From contig NZ_CP123228.1 in assembly GCF_029855045.1 (NCBI RefSeq), positions 1,736,001 through 1,800,000 on the forward strand: a stretch of 64,000 nt of DNA, in the 5' to 3' direction. Every line of letters begins with the position of its first letter. Within the stretch, counting starts at the first letter, position 1. Origin of the DNA: Piscinibacter sp. XHJ-5 (lineage in GTDB: Bacteria > Pseudomonadota > Gammaproteobacteria > Burkholderiales > Burkholderiaceae_C). Under the pieces are notes generated by a model that did no database searches, was not told where the DNA came from, and saw only the letters and a program-made list of their open reading frames with translations. Of the stretch, positions 44,727 through 51,505 are shown piece after piece. A program made the translations under genes and the position numbers.

Positions 44727-46187
44727 ATGAATTCTTTCCGCGGACATGGTGGCGCGGCCGAGACCGACGTCGTGGTCATCGGTGCCGGCCCGGCCGGCGC
44801 GCTGGCGGCGTTGCGCGCTGCCGAGCTCGGCGCTCGAACCACGCTGATCAGCAGCGGGGAGTTCGGCGGCATGGCGGCCAACGAGGGGCCGGTCCCCGTC
44901 AGAGCGTTCGCCTATGCCGCGCGTCTGATGCGCGACGCGCGCCAGCTTCCGCAATACGGCATCACCGAGAGCGAGCCGGTGCTGCACTTCGATCGGCTCC
45001 GCGCGCGCGTGCGGGAGATCGTCCACGACGTCGGCACGCGTACCGCGCTGCGCGAGCGCGTCGACGCGCTGGGCGTGTCGTTGCACGAGCAAAGCGGCGT
45101 CGCCCGGTTCACGGATTCCCACACGATCGAGACGGACCGCGGGCTCAGGCTGCGGGCCGACCGCTTCATCGTCTGCACCGGCGGCATGAGCCGGCGCCTC
45201 GCCATCCCCGGCATCGAGCTCACGAGCAGCCACAGCGACGTATGGAACGCCACTGAAGTGCCGACTTCGATGCTCGTCGTCGGGAGCGGGCACACGGGGG
45301 TGCAGGTCGCATCCATGTTCAATGCCTTCGGCACGCGCGTCGAGCTCTTCGAAGGAGGGCCGCGCATCCTGCGCTCGGAAGACGACGATGTCGCCGCCGC
45401 GGTGGCGAGCGCATTGCGCGACTCGGGCGTCGCGGTGCACGAGCGCTTCGGCACCATCACGTCGTTCGAGAAGACACGGGTGGGAGTCAGGCTGAACTTC
45501 CGCAACGGCGATCACGAGGGACATGCAGAGGCGGCGCTCGCGGTCGTGGCCGCTGGCTGGGTGCCCGATACCGCTGGGCTGAATCTCGCCAGGGCAGGCG
45601 TCGCGATCGACGCGCACGGCACGATCCAGGTGGACGAGTTTCTGCGAACCTCCGTGCCGCACATCTTCGCCGCCGGGGACGTCACTGGCCGCCTGATGCT
45701 CGTGCCGGGGGCCGTCGAGGACGGATTCGTCGCGGCGACCAATGCGGTGCAAGGCCCGACGCAGCCGCTTCGTCGCCGCGTGAGCCCTTCCGGCAGCTTT
45801 ACGCATCCGGAGCATGCGCAGGTCGGGCTCACCGAGGCCAAGGCTCGCGAGGCACACGACGTCCTGGCGACGATGGTGCCGTTCGACAGCGCGGTGCGCG
45901 CCATCATCGAAGGCCGCACGTTCGGCTTCTGCAAGCTCGTCGTAGACCGCGCGAGCTGCCGCATCCTCGGTTGCCACGTGGTCGGTGAGCGCGCGGTGGA
46001 GACCGTGCAGCTCGCAGCTGTCGCCATCGCGGCGGGGATGCGCGTCGACGACCTCGCGCGCGTCGCGATTTCCTTCCCGACCTATGCCGAAGTTCTCGTT
46101 CATGCGGCCATCCGCGCGGCGGCAGAGCTGCGCTTGCCGCTGGGCGGGTACGCCGCGCACATGGGTGTCCGCGCCAGCCCGGCGTGA
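44727..46187 (+). CDS. Lpd/MerA-fold flavoprotein lacking the redox disulfide
   Basis: A 486-residue pyridine nucleotide-disulfide oxidoreductase. FAD motif VVIGAGPAGALAALRAAELG at the N-terminus, NAD(P) motif VVGSGHTGVQVASMFNAFG near residue 185 and the C-terminal dimerisation domain (GSFTHPEHAQVGLTEAKA) are complete. The CxxxxC redox disulfide that should follow GG is absent: the segment reads GEFGGMAANEGPVPVRAF. The C-terminal HPEHA and similar segments resemble soluble transhydrogenase and lipoamide dehydrogenases. It may act as a disulfide-independent NAD(P)H dehydrogenase for quinone. Confidence 0.88.
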   Translation: MNSFRGHGGAAETDVVVIGAGPAGALAALRAAELGARTTLISSGEFGGMAANEGPVPVRAFAYAARLMRDARQLPQYGITESEPVLHFDRLRARVREIVHDVGTRTALRERVDALGVSLHEQSGVARFTDSHTIETDRGLRLRADRFIVCTGGMSRRLAIPGIELTSSHSDVWNATEVPTSMLVVGSGHTGVQVASMFNAFGTRVELFEGGPRILRSEDDDVAAAVASALRDSGVAVHERFGTITSFEKTRVGVRLNFRNGDHEGHAEAALAVVAAGWVPDTAGLNLARAGVAIDAHGTIQVDEFLRTSVPHIFAAGDVTGRLMLVPGAVEDGFVAATNAVQGPTQPLRRRVSPSGSFTHPEHAQVGLTEAKAREAHDVLATMVPFDSAVRAIIEGRTFGFCKLVVDRASCRILGCHVVGERAVETVQLAAVAIAAGMRVDDLARVAISFPTYAEVLVHAAIRAAAELRLPLGGYAAHMGVRASPA

Positions 46188-46223
46188 ACGCCAATCTCAT
46201 CGTTTTGACTGAAAGGAAAGACT

Positions 46224-46988
46224 GTGCATCGACTGGAAGGGAAAGTGGCGATCGTCAGCGGCGCCGCGCGCGGCATCGGCGCCGCCATCGCGCAGGCGAT
46301 GGCCGACGAGGGCGCCAAGGTCGTGATCGGCGACGTGCTGGACGAGGAAGGAAAGGCGCTTGCCGCGGAGATCGGACCCGCCGCCCGGTACGTCCGCCTC
46401 GACGTCACGAAGCCCGCCGAGTGGGCGGGGGCCGTCGAAGCGGCAACCCGGACGTTCGGCAAGCTGAACGTGCTGGTGAACAACGCCGGAATTTCGACGT
46501 ACGGACTGATTGAGCATTTCAGCCACTCCGACTGGGAGAAGACCATCGCCATCAACCTGACCGGCGGCTTCAACGGCATCAAGGCCGCGATTCCGGCTCT
46601 GAGGAGTGCGGGCGGCGGCTCGATCGTCAACATCGCCTCGGCAGCGGCCATGCTCGGGTACACCGGTCTTCCGGGCTACATCGCCTCGAAGTGGGGGATC
46701 CGCGGACTGACGAAGGCAGCGGCCCTGGAGCTCGCCCGGGACAGGATTCGGGTCAATTCCGTGCACCCGGGCATCATCAGGACGCCGTTGTCGATGTCCG
46801 GCCCGGCGCCCGCGGTCGACGTCAATCCGCTGCGTCGCGCCGGCGAGCCAAGCGAGGTCGGCCATCTCGTGATGTACCTCGCGAGCGACGAGTCGTCGTT
46901 CTCGACCGGGTCGGAGTTCATCCTCGACGGCGGCCAGACGGCGGGTGCCGTCATGTGGGGCTTCGAGGACGAACACGCCGCAGCGTGA
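46224..46988 (+). CDS. SDR-family oxidoreductase, last gene of the bd operon
   Basis: A 254-residue classical SDR. GTG start at 46224 follows GAAAGGAAAG. Cofactor motif SGAARGIGAA, NNAG, catalytic INIASAAAMLG with YIASK and IDGGQTAG-like end are intact. About 40% like the SDR at 38.8 kb by eye, so probably not a recent duplicate. Site E of the operator family begins 26 nt after its stop. Confidence 0.9.
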   Translation: MHRLEGKVAIVSGAARGIGAAIAQAMADEGAKVVIGDVLDEEGKALAAEIGPAARYVRLDVTKPAEWAGAVEAATRTFGKLNVLVNNAGISTYGLIEHFSHSDWEKTIAINLTGGFNGIKAAIPALRSAGGGSIVNIASAAAMLGYTGLPGYIASKWGIRGLTKAAALELARDRIRVNSVHPGIIRTPLSMSGPAPAVDVNPLRRAGEPSEVGHLVMYLASDESSFSTGSEFILDGGQTAGAVMWGFEDEHAAA

Positions 46989-47013
46989 AAGGTGGCACGC
47001 GGTCCTGCTGACT

Positions 47014-47072
47014 GAAGAGCCACTGAACGGCGACCGTATCCCGACCACACTCGGCGGCCCGCGACCTACCCT
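47014..47072 (+). promoter_or_regulatory. Tandem 11-bp repeat operator-promoter (site E)
   Basis: Repeats GAAGAGCCACT (47014-47024), GAACGGCGACC (47025-47035) and GTATCCCGACC (47036-47046), a 20-nt spacer, then TACCCT (47067-47072). The ATG of the 76-residue gene is 15 nt later. The region is a near copy of site D, with the same distance to the ATG, so promoter and gene were duplicated together. Confidence 0.78.
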
Positions 47073-47087
47073 TGTCTCATCCGATGC

Positions 47088-47318
47088 ATGAACGACGAGA
47101 CGAGCATGAAAGACCACGCAAAGACACCTCCCGCCTTCGAGTTGCGCTTTCCCCGGCTGTTCGGCCTCGGCCCTGCACTGAGCTTCCCGTGCGATGCCGC
47201 CGGCAGGGTCGATCTCGACAGCCTCGGTGAGCGCGCGCGCTGCAACTACTTCTACGCCCGCACCGTGATCGGACGCGAATTCGCAATGCCGGCCGTGCAG
47301 CCCGGGGCGTTCCAATGA
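47088..47318 (+). CDS. Small conserved protein, copy 2 of the 76-residue family
   Basis: A 76-residue paralogue of the protein at 29178-29408. It keeps PAFELRFPRLFGLGPALSF, CDAAGRVDLDSLGERAR and NYFYARTVIGREFA. Here the downstream neighbour is a different gene, separated by 55 nt, so the pair of paralogues is attached to unrelated cargo (LpxR-like at copy 1). Function unknown; soluble and cytoplasmic by sequence. Confidence 0.8.
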   Translation: MNDETSMKDHAKTPPAFELRFPRLFGLGPALSFPCDAAGRVDLDSLGERARCNYFYARTVIGREFAMPAVQPGAFQ

Positions 47319-47373
47319 ACACGCTGAGCAGCGCCTGGCATGCGGCAGTCCTCGAATCCATGAGGCCGTGCCG

Positions 47374-47844
47374 ATGAACCGGGCCCTGTTCCCCATCATG
47401 CAGCGTGCATGGAGTCTGGTTGCTGCCGGCCTGCGCGACGAGACGACGATCGATGCACAAGCGCATGCTCGCGAGGAGCCATCGATCGTCGCGGCCTTGT
47501 GCACGTGCGTGCTGGGCGAACGCGAGGGCATGGAGTCGGCTGCCTGGCCGCCTCGGTCCGTCGCCGAGCTGAGGGGCCGTACGGAGCGAGACGCCGGCGT
47601 GCTCGAGCAGGGATTCGACGCGCTGGACGAGCTGGCGCTGCGCGAGACGGGATGGCGCTTCGCGCGGCTCGACCGCCGCGCGCAACTGCGCTCGCTCTTC
47701 GAGCTCGAGGCCGGGCGGGGCCGCCTGTCGCGGCGGCACGCGAGCGTCTTCATGGACGCCTTCCTGACCCTGGCGGCGCAGGCTTGTCTGCGCGATGCGC
47801 TGCAGATGGCTCCGGCTGCCGGGCGCCTGATGTCGCACCGATGA
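47374..47844 (+). CDS. Unknown protein, weakly like gluconate 2-dehydrogenase subunit 3
   Basis: A 156-residue helical protein. The middle segment VLEQGFDALDELALRETGWRFARLD followed by LRSLFELEAG has the pattern of the subunit-3 family (a buried helical cap that aids a flavoprotein dehydrogenase), but no signal peptide or flavoprotein partner is seen beside it. ATG at 47374; a GTG at 47368 is possible. It probably belongs to the transcript from operator E. Confidence 0.55.
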   Translation: MNRALFPIMQRAWSLVAAGLRDETTIDAQAHAREEPSIVAALCTCVLGEREGMESAAWPPRSVAELRGRTERDAGVLEQGFDALDELALRETGWRFARLDRRAQLRSLFELEAGRGRLSRRHASVFMDAFLTLAAQACLRDALQMAPAAGRLMSHR

Positions 47845-47881
47845 TCTTGTGCAGATCCTTTCACTTCCCACTCAACACCCC

Positions 47882-48346
47882 ATGAAGCTTTCTCCCTTGG
47901 CCCTCATCGCCGCGGCAGCGTTCGCTGCCATCCCAGCCGCCCACGGCGGCGACAACCCCGCCGCGACGCGGCCCACCGAAGTGCGCGGCGTCAAGCTCGC
48001 CTCGATCTGCGCCGCCTGCGGCGTCGTTTCCGACACGCGCGTCGAGACGCGCGCCGGCAAGGGCACGGGCGTCGGTGCGGTGGGGGGCGCCGTCGTGGGA
48101 GGCTTGGTGGGCCACCAGATCGGCAGCGGAAAGGGCAACACCGTGGCCACGGTGCTGGGCGCCGTCGGCGGTGGCGTGGCAGGCAACGCGATCGAGAAGA
48201 AGGCGAGGAAGGAGACCGTCTGGTCGACCACCGTCACGTTCAAGGACGGCACCATCCGGACGTTCGAACAGACGACCGCCCCCGGCCTCGACGCGGGCGA
48301 TGTCGTGACGGTCCGGGACGGCCGTCCGGTGAAGCGCGCACTCTGA
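47882..48346 (+). CDS. Exported glycine-zipper 2TM protein
   Basis: A 154-residue envelope protein. A signal peptide ends near AAHGGD. A CAACG pair of cysteines precedes the glycine-zipper segment (GTGVGAVGGAVVGGLVGHQIGSGKGNTVATVLGAVGGGVAGNAIEKK), the family hallmark of outer-membrane lipoprotein SlyB-like proteins. A C-terminal beta domain (TVTFKDGTIRTFEQT) follows. SlyB-like proteins respond to divalent-cation and envelope stress. The last gene of the transcript from operator E, if read through. Confidence 0.88.
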   Translation: MKLSPLALIAAAAFAAIPAAHGGDNPAATRPTEVRGVKLASICAACGVVSDTRVETRAGKGTGVGAVGGAVVGGLVGHQIGSGKGNTVATVLGAVGGGVAGNAIEKKARKETVWSTTVTFKDGTIRTFEQTTAPGLDAGDVVTVRDGRPVKRAL

Positions 48347-48422
48347 GTGCCGGGCGCAGCGCGCGACCGCCCCGCCCGCTGTCCTTCATCCCTTGACGAT
48401 GAAGCGATCGATCTCGGACACC

Positions 48423-48481
48423 GAATCCAGTCCGAACGGCGATGCTTCAACGACGCTCCGCGCCGCGCCGTCGCCTACGCT
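48423..48481 (+). promoter_or_regulatory. Tandem 11-bp repeat operator-promoter without a gene (site H)
   Basis: Repeats GAATCCAGTCC (48423-48433), GAACGGCGATG (48434-48444) and CTTCAACGACG (48445-48455), a 20-nt spacer, then TACGCT (48476-48481). Spacing is identical to the other eight sites, yet no plausible coding sequence follows. Confidence 0.7.
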
Positions 48482-48726
48482 TGTCTGGATCGCACTTCGA
48501 TGAGCGACTGACGAAGCCCTTCATCCCCGACCTGATTCCCGCGGCACGATCCGGATGCGGAGCCGAAGGCACGACCACGACATCGAAAACGTCTGTCCCA
48601 TGGCACTCGAGTCCATCACCGCAAGGCACCTCGATGGACCTCGTCCTCGTGTTAAGCGCTGATGGTCGCCGCGATCGCGCCGGTCTGGGACGCCAACGCA
48701 GACGTGGATCGTTGCCAGGGTGGATG

Positions 48727-48827
48727 TGAACCACGGAGAACGCTGAGAACGCCGAGGAGAAGACACAAATTCAGATGGGCGTTTCTGCGTCTCTTGCCTC
48801 TGCGTTCTCTGCGTTCTCTGTGGTTCA
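48727..48827. repeat. 31-bp inverted repeat with internal 9-bp units
   Basis: The left arm (48727-48757) and right arm (48797-48827) match with 3 mismatches in 31. The core reads TGAACCACAGAGAACGCAGA on one strand, with GAGAACGCA repeated. This unit resembles dispersed intergenic repeats of Burkholderiales. It may form a hairpin between the divergent-to-convergent genes here; it is not followed by a T-tract. Confidence 0.65.
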
Positions 48828-48888
48828 TGTCAGCGTCGTCGGCAGTCTCCGACGTACCGAGGATCCCGCCGTTGGCCGCCGGCGGCGC

Positions 48889-50250
48889 TCACGGCTGCGG
48901 CGCCTGGTCCGCGGACTCCGCGGCGCGGGCACTGTCCATCAGCTCTTCGATGCGGCCGGTGCGCATGTTCTCCGCGGTGAGCAGCTGCACCGTGTCGCGC
49001 GCGAAAAGCATCTCGAGCGTCCATTGCAGGAAGACGCGGACCTTCCGGTCCACGCGCGGCAGCATCGACAGGTAGGCGCCGCGCCACATCAGCCAGGCGA
49101 TGAAGCCGGAGAACGTCCTGCCGAACAGCGTGGCCACCGCGCGGTGGCGGCCGATCGCGGCGAACTGGCCGAGCATCTCGTAGCGGAATGGGCGGATCTG
49201 CGCGGCCTGGCCGCGCGCGGCCGCCGCGATGTTGCGGGCCGCCTGCACGCCCTGCCGCATCGCATGCTGGGCGGTGGTGGGGTAGGGCTTGCCGTAGGGG
49301 CCGGGCACAGCGGCGCCGTCGCCGCACGCCCACACGCCCTCGTGGCCGGGAACGGCCATGGTGTCGTCGACGGCGATGCGGCCCCTCTCCTTCGCGAGCG
49401 ACAGCGATTCGATCAGCGGCGAGGGCCCGACACCGGCGGTCCAGATCAGCGTGCGCGCGGCGAGCGGCATCGGCGATGCCGCATCGCTCGCGGCATCGAG
49501 CGCAAGACTGCGCCCGTCGAAAGCGGCGACCTTCGTACGCAGCCGCACCTCGATACCCGCATCGCGCAACCTGGCCGCCGTGTATTCGCCCAGCGCCGGC
49601 TCGAATTCCGGCAGCAGCCGGTCGTTGGACTCGATGAGGACGAGCCTCGGCGACTCGGCGGAGACCCGAGGGTAGTGGCGCGCGACCTCGTGCACGAAGT
49701 CGTTGATGGCGCCGATCGTCTCCACACCCGAGAACCCGCCGCCCGCGACGGCGATCGTGAGCAATGCCCGCCGGCGCGCCGGATCTTCCTCGATCTCCGC
49801 TCGCTCCAGCAGGCCGATCAGCCAGTTGCGCAGCACCAGCGCATCGTGGATGGTCTTCATGCCGTGGACGTGCGGTCGCAGCGCGGGGGGAAAGCGTGTC
49901 TGCGAGCCCGCCGCGATCAGCAGGTGATCGAAGGCGATCGTGCGCGCGCGGCGATCGGCGCCATAGGTCACGGTGACGGTTCGAGCCGCGAAGTCCACCG
50001 CGGTGGTATGCGCGTTGAGGAACTGAACTCGACGCAAGGTCTCGCGTATGGGCACGACGATCGAGCTGGGATCCAGGCTTCCCGACGCGACCTCGTGCAG
50101 CATCGGCGTGAAGAGAAGAAAGTTCTGCGGATCGATCAGCAGCACTTCCACGCCCGGATCGCGCGCCACCGTCCGCTCGAGCTCGAGCGCGGCGTAGAGG
50201 CCCGCGAATCCGGCCCCAAGGATCACGATGCGCCGGCCGGTCCTGCTCAT
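48889..50250 (-). CDS. ndh: Type II NADH:quinone oxidoreductase (NDH-2)
   Basis: A 453-residue membrane-associated flavoprotein that passes electrons from NADH to quinone without proton pumping. FAD motif RIVILGAGFAGLYAALELE at the N-terminus, second dinucleotide motif TIAVAGGGFSGVETIGAIND near residue 165, and the quinone-pocket AQHAMRQGVQAARNIAA are present. The C-terminal FIAWLMWRGAYLSML helix anchors it to the membrane. Driven by operator F 80 nt upstream and preceded by a short leader frame that overlaps its start. Confidence 0.93.
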   Translation of the reverse strand: MSRTGRRIVILGAGFAGLYAALELERTVARDPGVEVLLIDPQNFLLFTPMLHEVASGSLDPSSIVVPIRETLRRVQFLNAHTTAVDFAARTVTVTYGADRRARTIAFDHLLIAAGSQTRFPPALRPHVHGMKTIHDALVLRNWLIGLLERAEIEEDPARRRALLTIAVAGGGFSGVETIGAINDFVHEVARHYPRVSAESPRLVLIESNDRLLPEFEPALGEYTAARLRDAGIEVRLRTKVAAFDGRSLALDAASDAASPMPLAARTLIWTAGVGPSPLIESLSLAKERGRIAVDDTMAVPGHEGVWACGDGAAVPGPYGKPYPTTAQHAMRQGVQAARNIAAAARGQAAQIRPFRYEMLGQFAAIGRHRAVATLFGRTFSGFIAWLMWRGAYLSMLPRVDRKVRVFLQWTLEMLFARDTVQLLTAENMRTGRIEELMDSARAAESADQAPQP

Positions 50251-50294
50251 TGGACACCCTTCTCTTCAAGATCGAGCCGATTTGCTTGCTTCAT
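50247..50294 (-). CDS. 15-residue leader peptide overlapping ndh
   Basis: ATG at 50294 opens MKQANRLDLEEKGVQ and stops with TGA that overlaps the ATG of ndh (ATGA). It follows AAAGGAATTCGAC, a good ribosome-binding site. The GAAGAGAAGGGTG inside the leader provides the ndh site. It lies between operator F and ndh, so it should be transcribed with it and couple translation. Confidence 0.55.
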   Translation of the reverse strand: MKQANRLDLEEKGVQ

Positions 50295-50331
50295 GTCGAA
50301 TTCCTTTGACGAAGTCCGTCCGTCGTGCCGA

Positions 50332-50390
50332 AGGGTAGGACCCGACGGCTGGCGAGTCGTCAGCGAACTGTCGCCATTCGGTCAATGTTC
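50332..50390 (-). promoter_or_regulatory. Tandem 11-bp repeat operator-promoter (site F)
   Basis: Read on the minus strand: GAACATTGACC (50390-50380), GAATGGCGACA (50379-50369), GTTCGCTGACG (50368-50358), a 20-nt spacer, then TACCCT (50337-50332). It overlaps the last codons of the truncated regulator gene and serves ndh, whose ATG is 82 nt downstream. Confidence 0.75.
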
Positions 50391-50897
50391 GACTGCAAGC
50401 CGCTCTTGCTCCAGCGTGGCAGCCACCATGCGGATGAGGTCGGCGAGCGCGGCATCGCCACGGCACAGTGCCGCGAGCGCCGCCGGTGTCGGATGGTCGG
50501 GCTTGCCCGCGTCGCCGTCGGCGTGGCGCCGCGCAGCACTCGTGCTCTCGAGCGGGACGATGAAGCGATAGCCGCGGCGCGACACCGTCTCGATGTAGCG
50601 CGGCTGCTTGGGGTCGTCGTGAAGCGCCGCTCGCACGTCGCTGATGGCCGACTTGAGCCCCGAGTCCGTGACGAAGCGATGGCCCCAGACCGCGTCGAGC
50701 AGAGCACCCTTGGTCACCAGGTGGCCGGGTCTTCGCGCCAGTGCGCACAGCACGGCGAAGGGTCGCGGCGGGATCGGCACCGACTGGCCCTCGCACGTGA
50801 GGCGCGCGTCGACCTCGTCGAGCTCGAATCCGTCGAAGGAAAGCCTGGCACCGGACGGCTGCGGGTTCATCGCGGGATTGACCATCGCTTGCTCCAT
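50382..50897 (-). CDS. Winged-helix regulator with internal deletion of the ATPase
   Basis: A 171-residue protein. Its first 110 residues are the OmpR-type winged helix found in the two giant regulators (FDGFELDEVDARLTCEGQSVPIPPRPF, AVWGHRFVTDSGLKSAIS, YIETVSRRGYRFIVP). After a short linker the text continues AALCRGDAALADLIRMVAA, which aligns with TALCRRDAGLVELIRAVAP of the 35-kb paralogue, beyond its Walker A. So the region between the domains is deleted and a stop follows soon. It should bind DNA without ATPase control. ATG 50897 matches a -10 at 50918-50923. Confidence 0.82.
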   Translation of the reverse strand: MEQAMVNPAMNPQPSGARLSFDGFELDEVDARLTCEGQSVPIPPRPFAVLCALARRPGHLVTKGALLDAVWGHRFVTDSGLKSAISDVRAALHDDPKQPRYIETVSRRGYRFIVPLESTSAARRHADGDAGKPDHPTPAALAALCRGDAALADLIRMVAATLEQERLAVEH

Positions 50898-50917
50898 GGA
50901 CGAAGACTCATGGTGCA

Positions 50918-50948
50918 AGCGTAGGCGCCTGCGCGCAGCCGGACCATT
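50918..50948 (-). promoter_or_regulatory. Type 2 promoter, no clear TATACC box (site P3)
   Basis: Minus strand: AATGG (50948-50944), exactly 20 nt, then TACGCT (50923-50918). It matches sites P1 and P2 in sequence and spacing. Where these have a TATACC palindrome, this region has CATCGCTGCGCACA, a weak match at best. The start codon of the truncated regulator is 20 nt downstream. Confidence 0.55.
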
Positions 50949-51008
50949 GCGCCGAGGTACACGGCTCGTGTGCGCAGCGATGGAAACGCTGGCGCACAGG
51001 ATGGCGGC

Positions 51009-51392
51009 CTAAGACTTTGGTATGGACCTGGCGAGTGCCATGCCCACGCACTCGAGCAATTCGTCCGGGGCGAAAGGCTTGCTGAGATAGCAGCGGATGC
51101 CCGCCGCGCGGGCGCGCGACTGCGTCAGCTCTTCCGGGTGCGCGGTGATGATGACCGTGGGAATGGCGTGGCCGGCAGCGACCAGCGCTTCGTACAGCTC
51201 GAGTCCCGACATGCCGGGCATGCGCATGTCCGCCACCAGGCAGGCAACGCTGGCACGCGTCGGCCACCCGAGGAAGCTTTCGGCATCCTCGAACGCCGCA
51301 GGCGTGAAGCCCGCCGCCTTCAACAGATCGCTGGTCGCGTTGCGGATCGACTTGTCGTCGTCCACGATGGCGACGAGCGGCCTTTCGGCCAT
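51009..51392 (-). CDS. Single-domain response regulator (receiver only)
   Basis: A 127-residue CheY-like receiver without an output domain. Acidic pair DDD at residues 10-12, phosphoacceptor D in CLVADMRMPGMSG near residue 55, conserved TAH and lysine in LSKPF. It likely competes for or relays phosphate from the kinases in the cluster at 52-57 kb. Its promoter (P2) carries the TATACC box, as expected if the FixJ-type regulator controls it. Confidence 0.9.
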   Translation of the reverse strand: MAERPLVAIVDDDKSIRNATSDLLKAAGFTPAAFEDAESFLGWPTRASVACLVADMRMPGMSGLELYEALVAAGHAIPTVIITAHPEELTQSRARAAGIRCYLSKPFAPDELLECVGMALARSIPKS

Positions 51393-51416
51393 TTCGCCTC
51401 CTGTGGTTGAGAGGCC

Positions 51417-51481
51417 AGCCTAGCGCGCGCGCAGGTGCAGGCCCATTACACCCAAGCGTCGAGCGCCTACACCTTGGTATA
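51417..51481 (-). promoter_or_regulatory. Type 2 promoter with TATACC box (site P2)
   Basis: Minus strand: box TATACCAAGGTGTA (51481-51468), an imperfect palindrome, then AATGG (51447-51443), exactly 20 nt, then TAGGCT (51422-51417). The box-to-AATGG distance (34 nt from box start) equals that at P1. It lies between the FixJ-type gene and the lone receiver gene. Confidence 0.68.
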
Positions 51482-51505
51482 GGGGCCGCGTCTGCGGACA
51501 GGACA

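Larger units (their letters stand above)
48347..48888. other. About 540-nt region without a convincing gene
   Basis: It contains operator site H at 48423-48481 and a long inverted repeat at 48727-48827. After site H the first ATG frame is only ATG-AGC-GAC-TGA. A second ATG at 48600 opens 20 codons (MALESITARHLDGPRPRVKR). Neither is convincing. The site may therefore control a decayed gene or a non-coding RNA. Confidence 0.5.

Noticed and set aside
48600..48662. 20-codon peptide gene after operator H
   Set aside because: No ribosome-binding site and no family match; kept only as a possibility in the region note.
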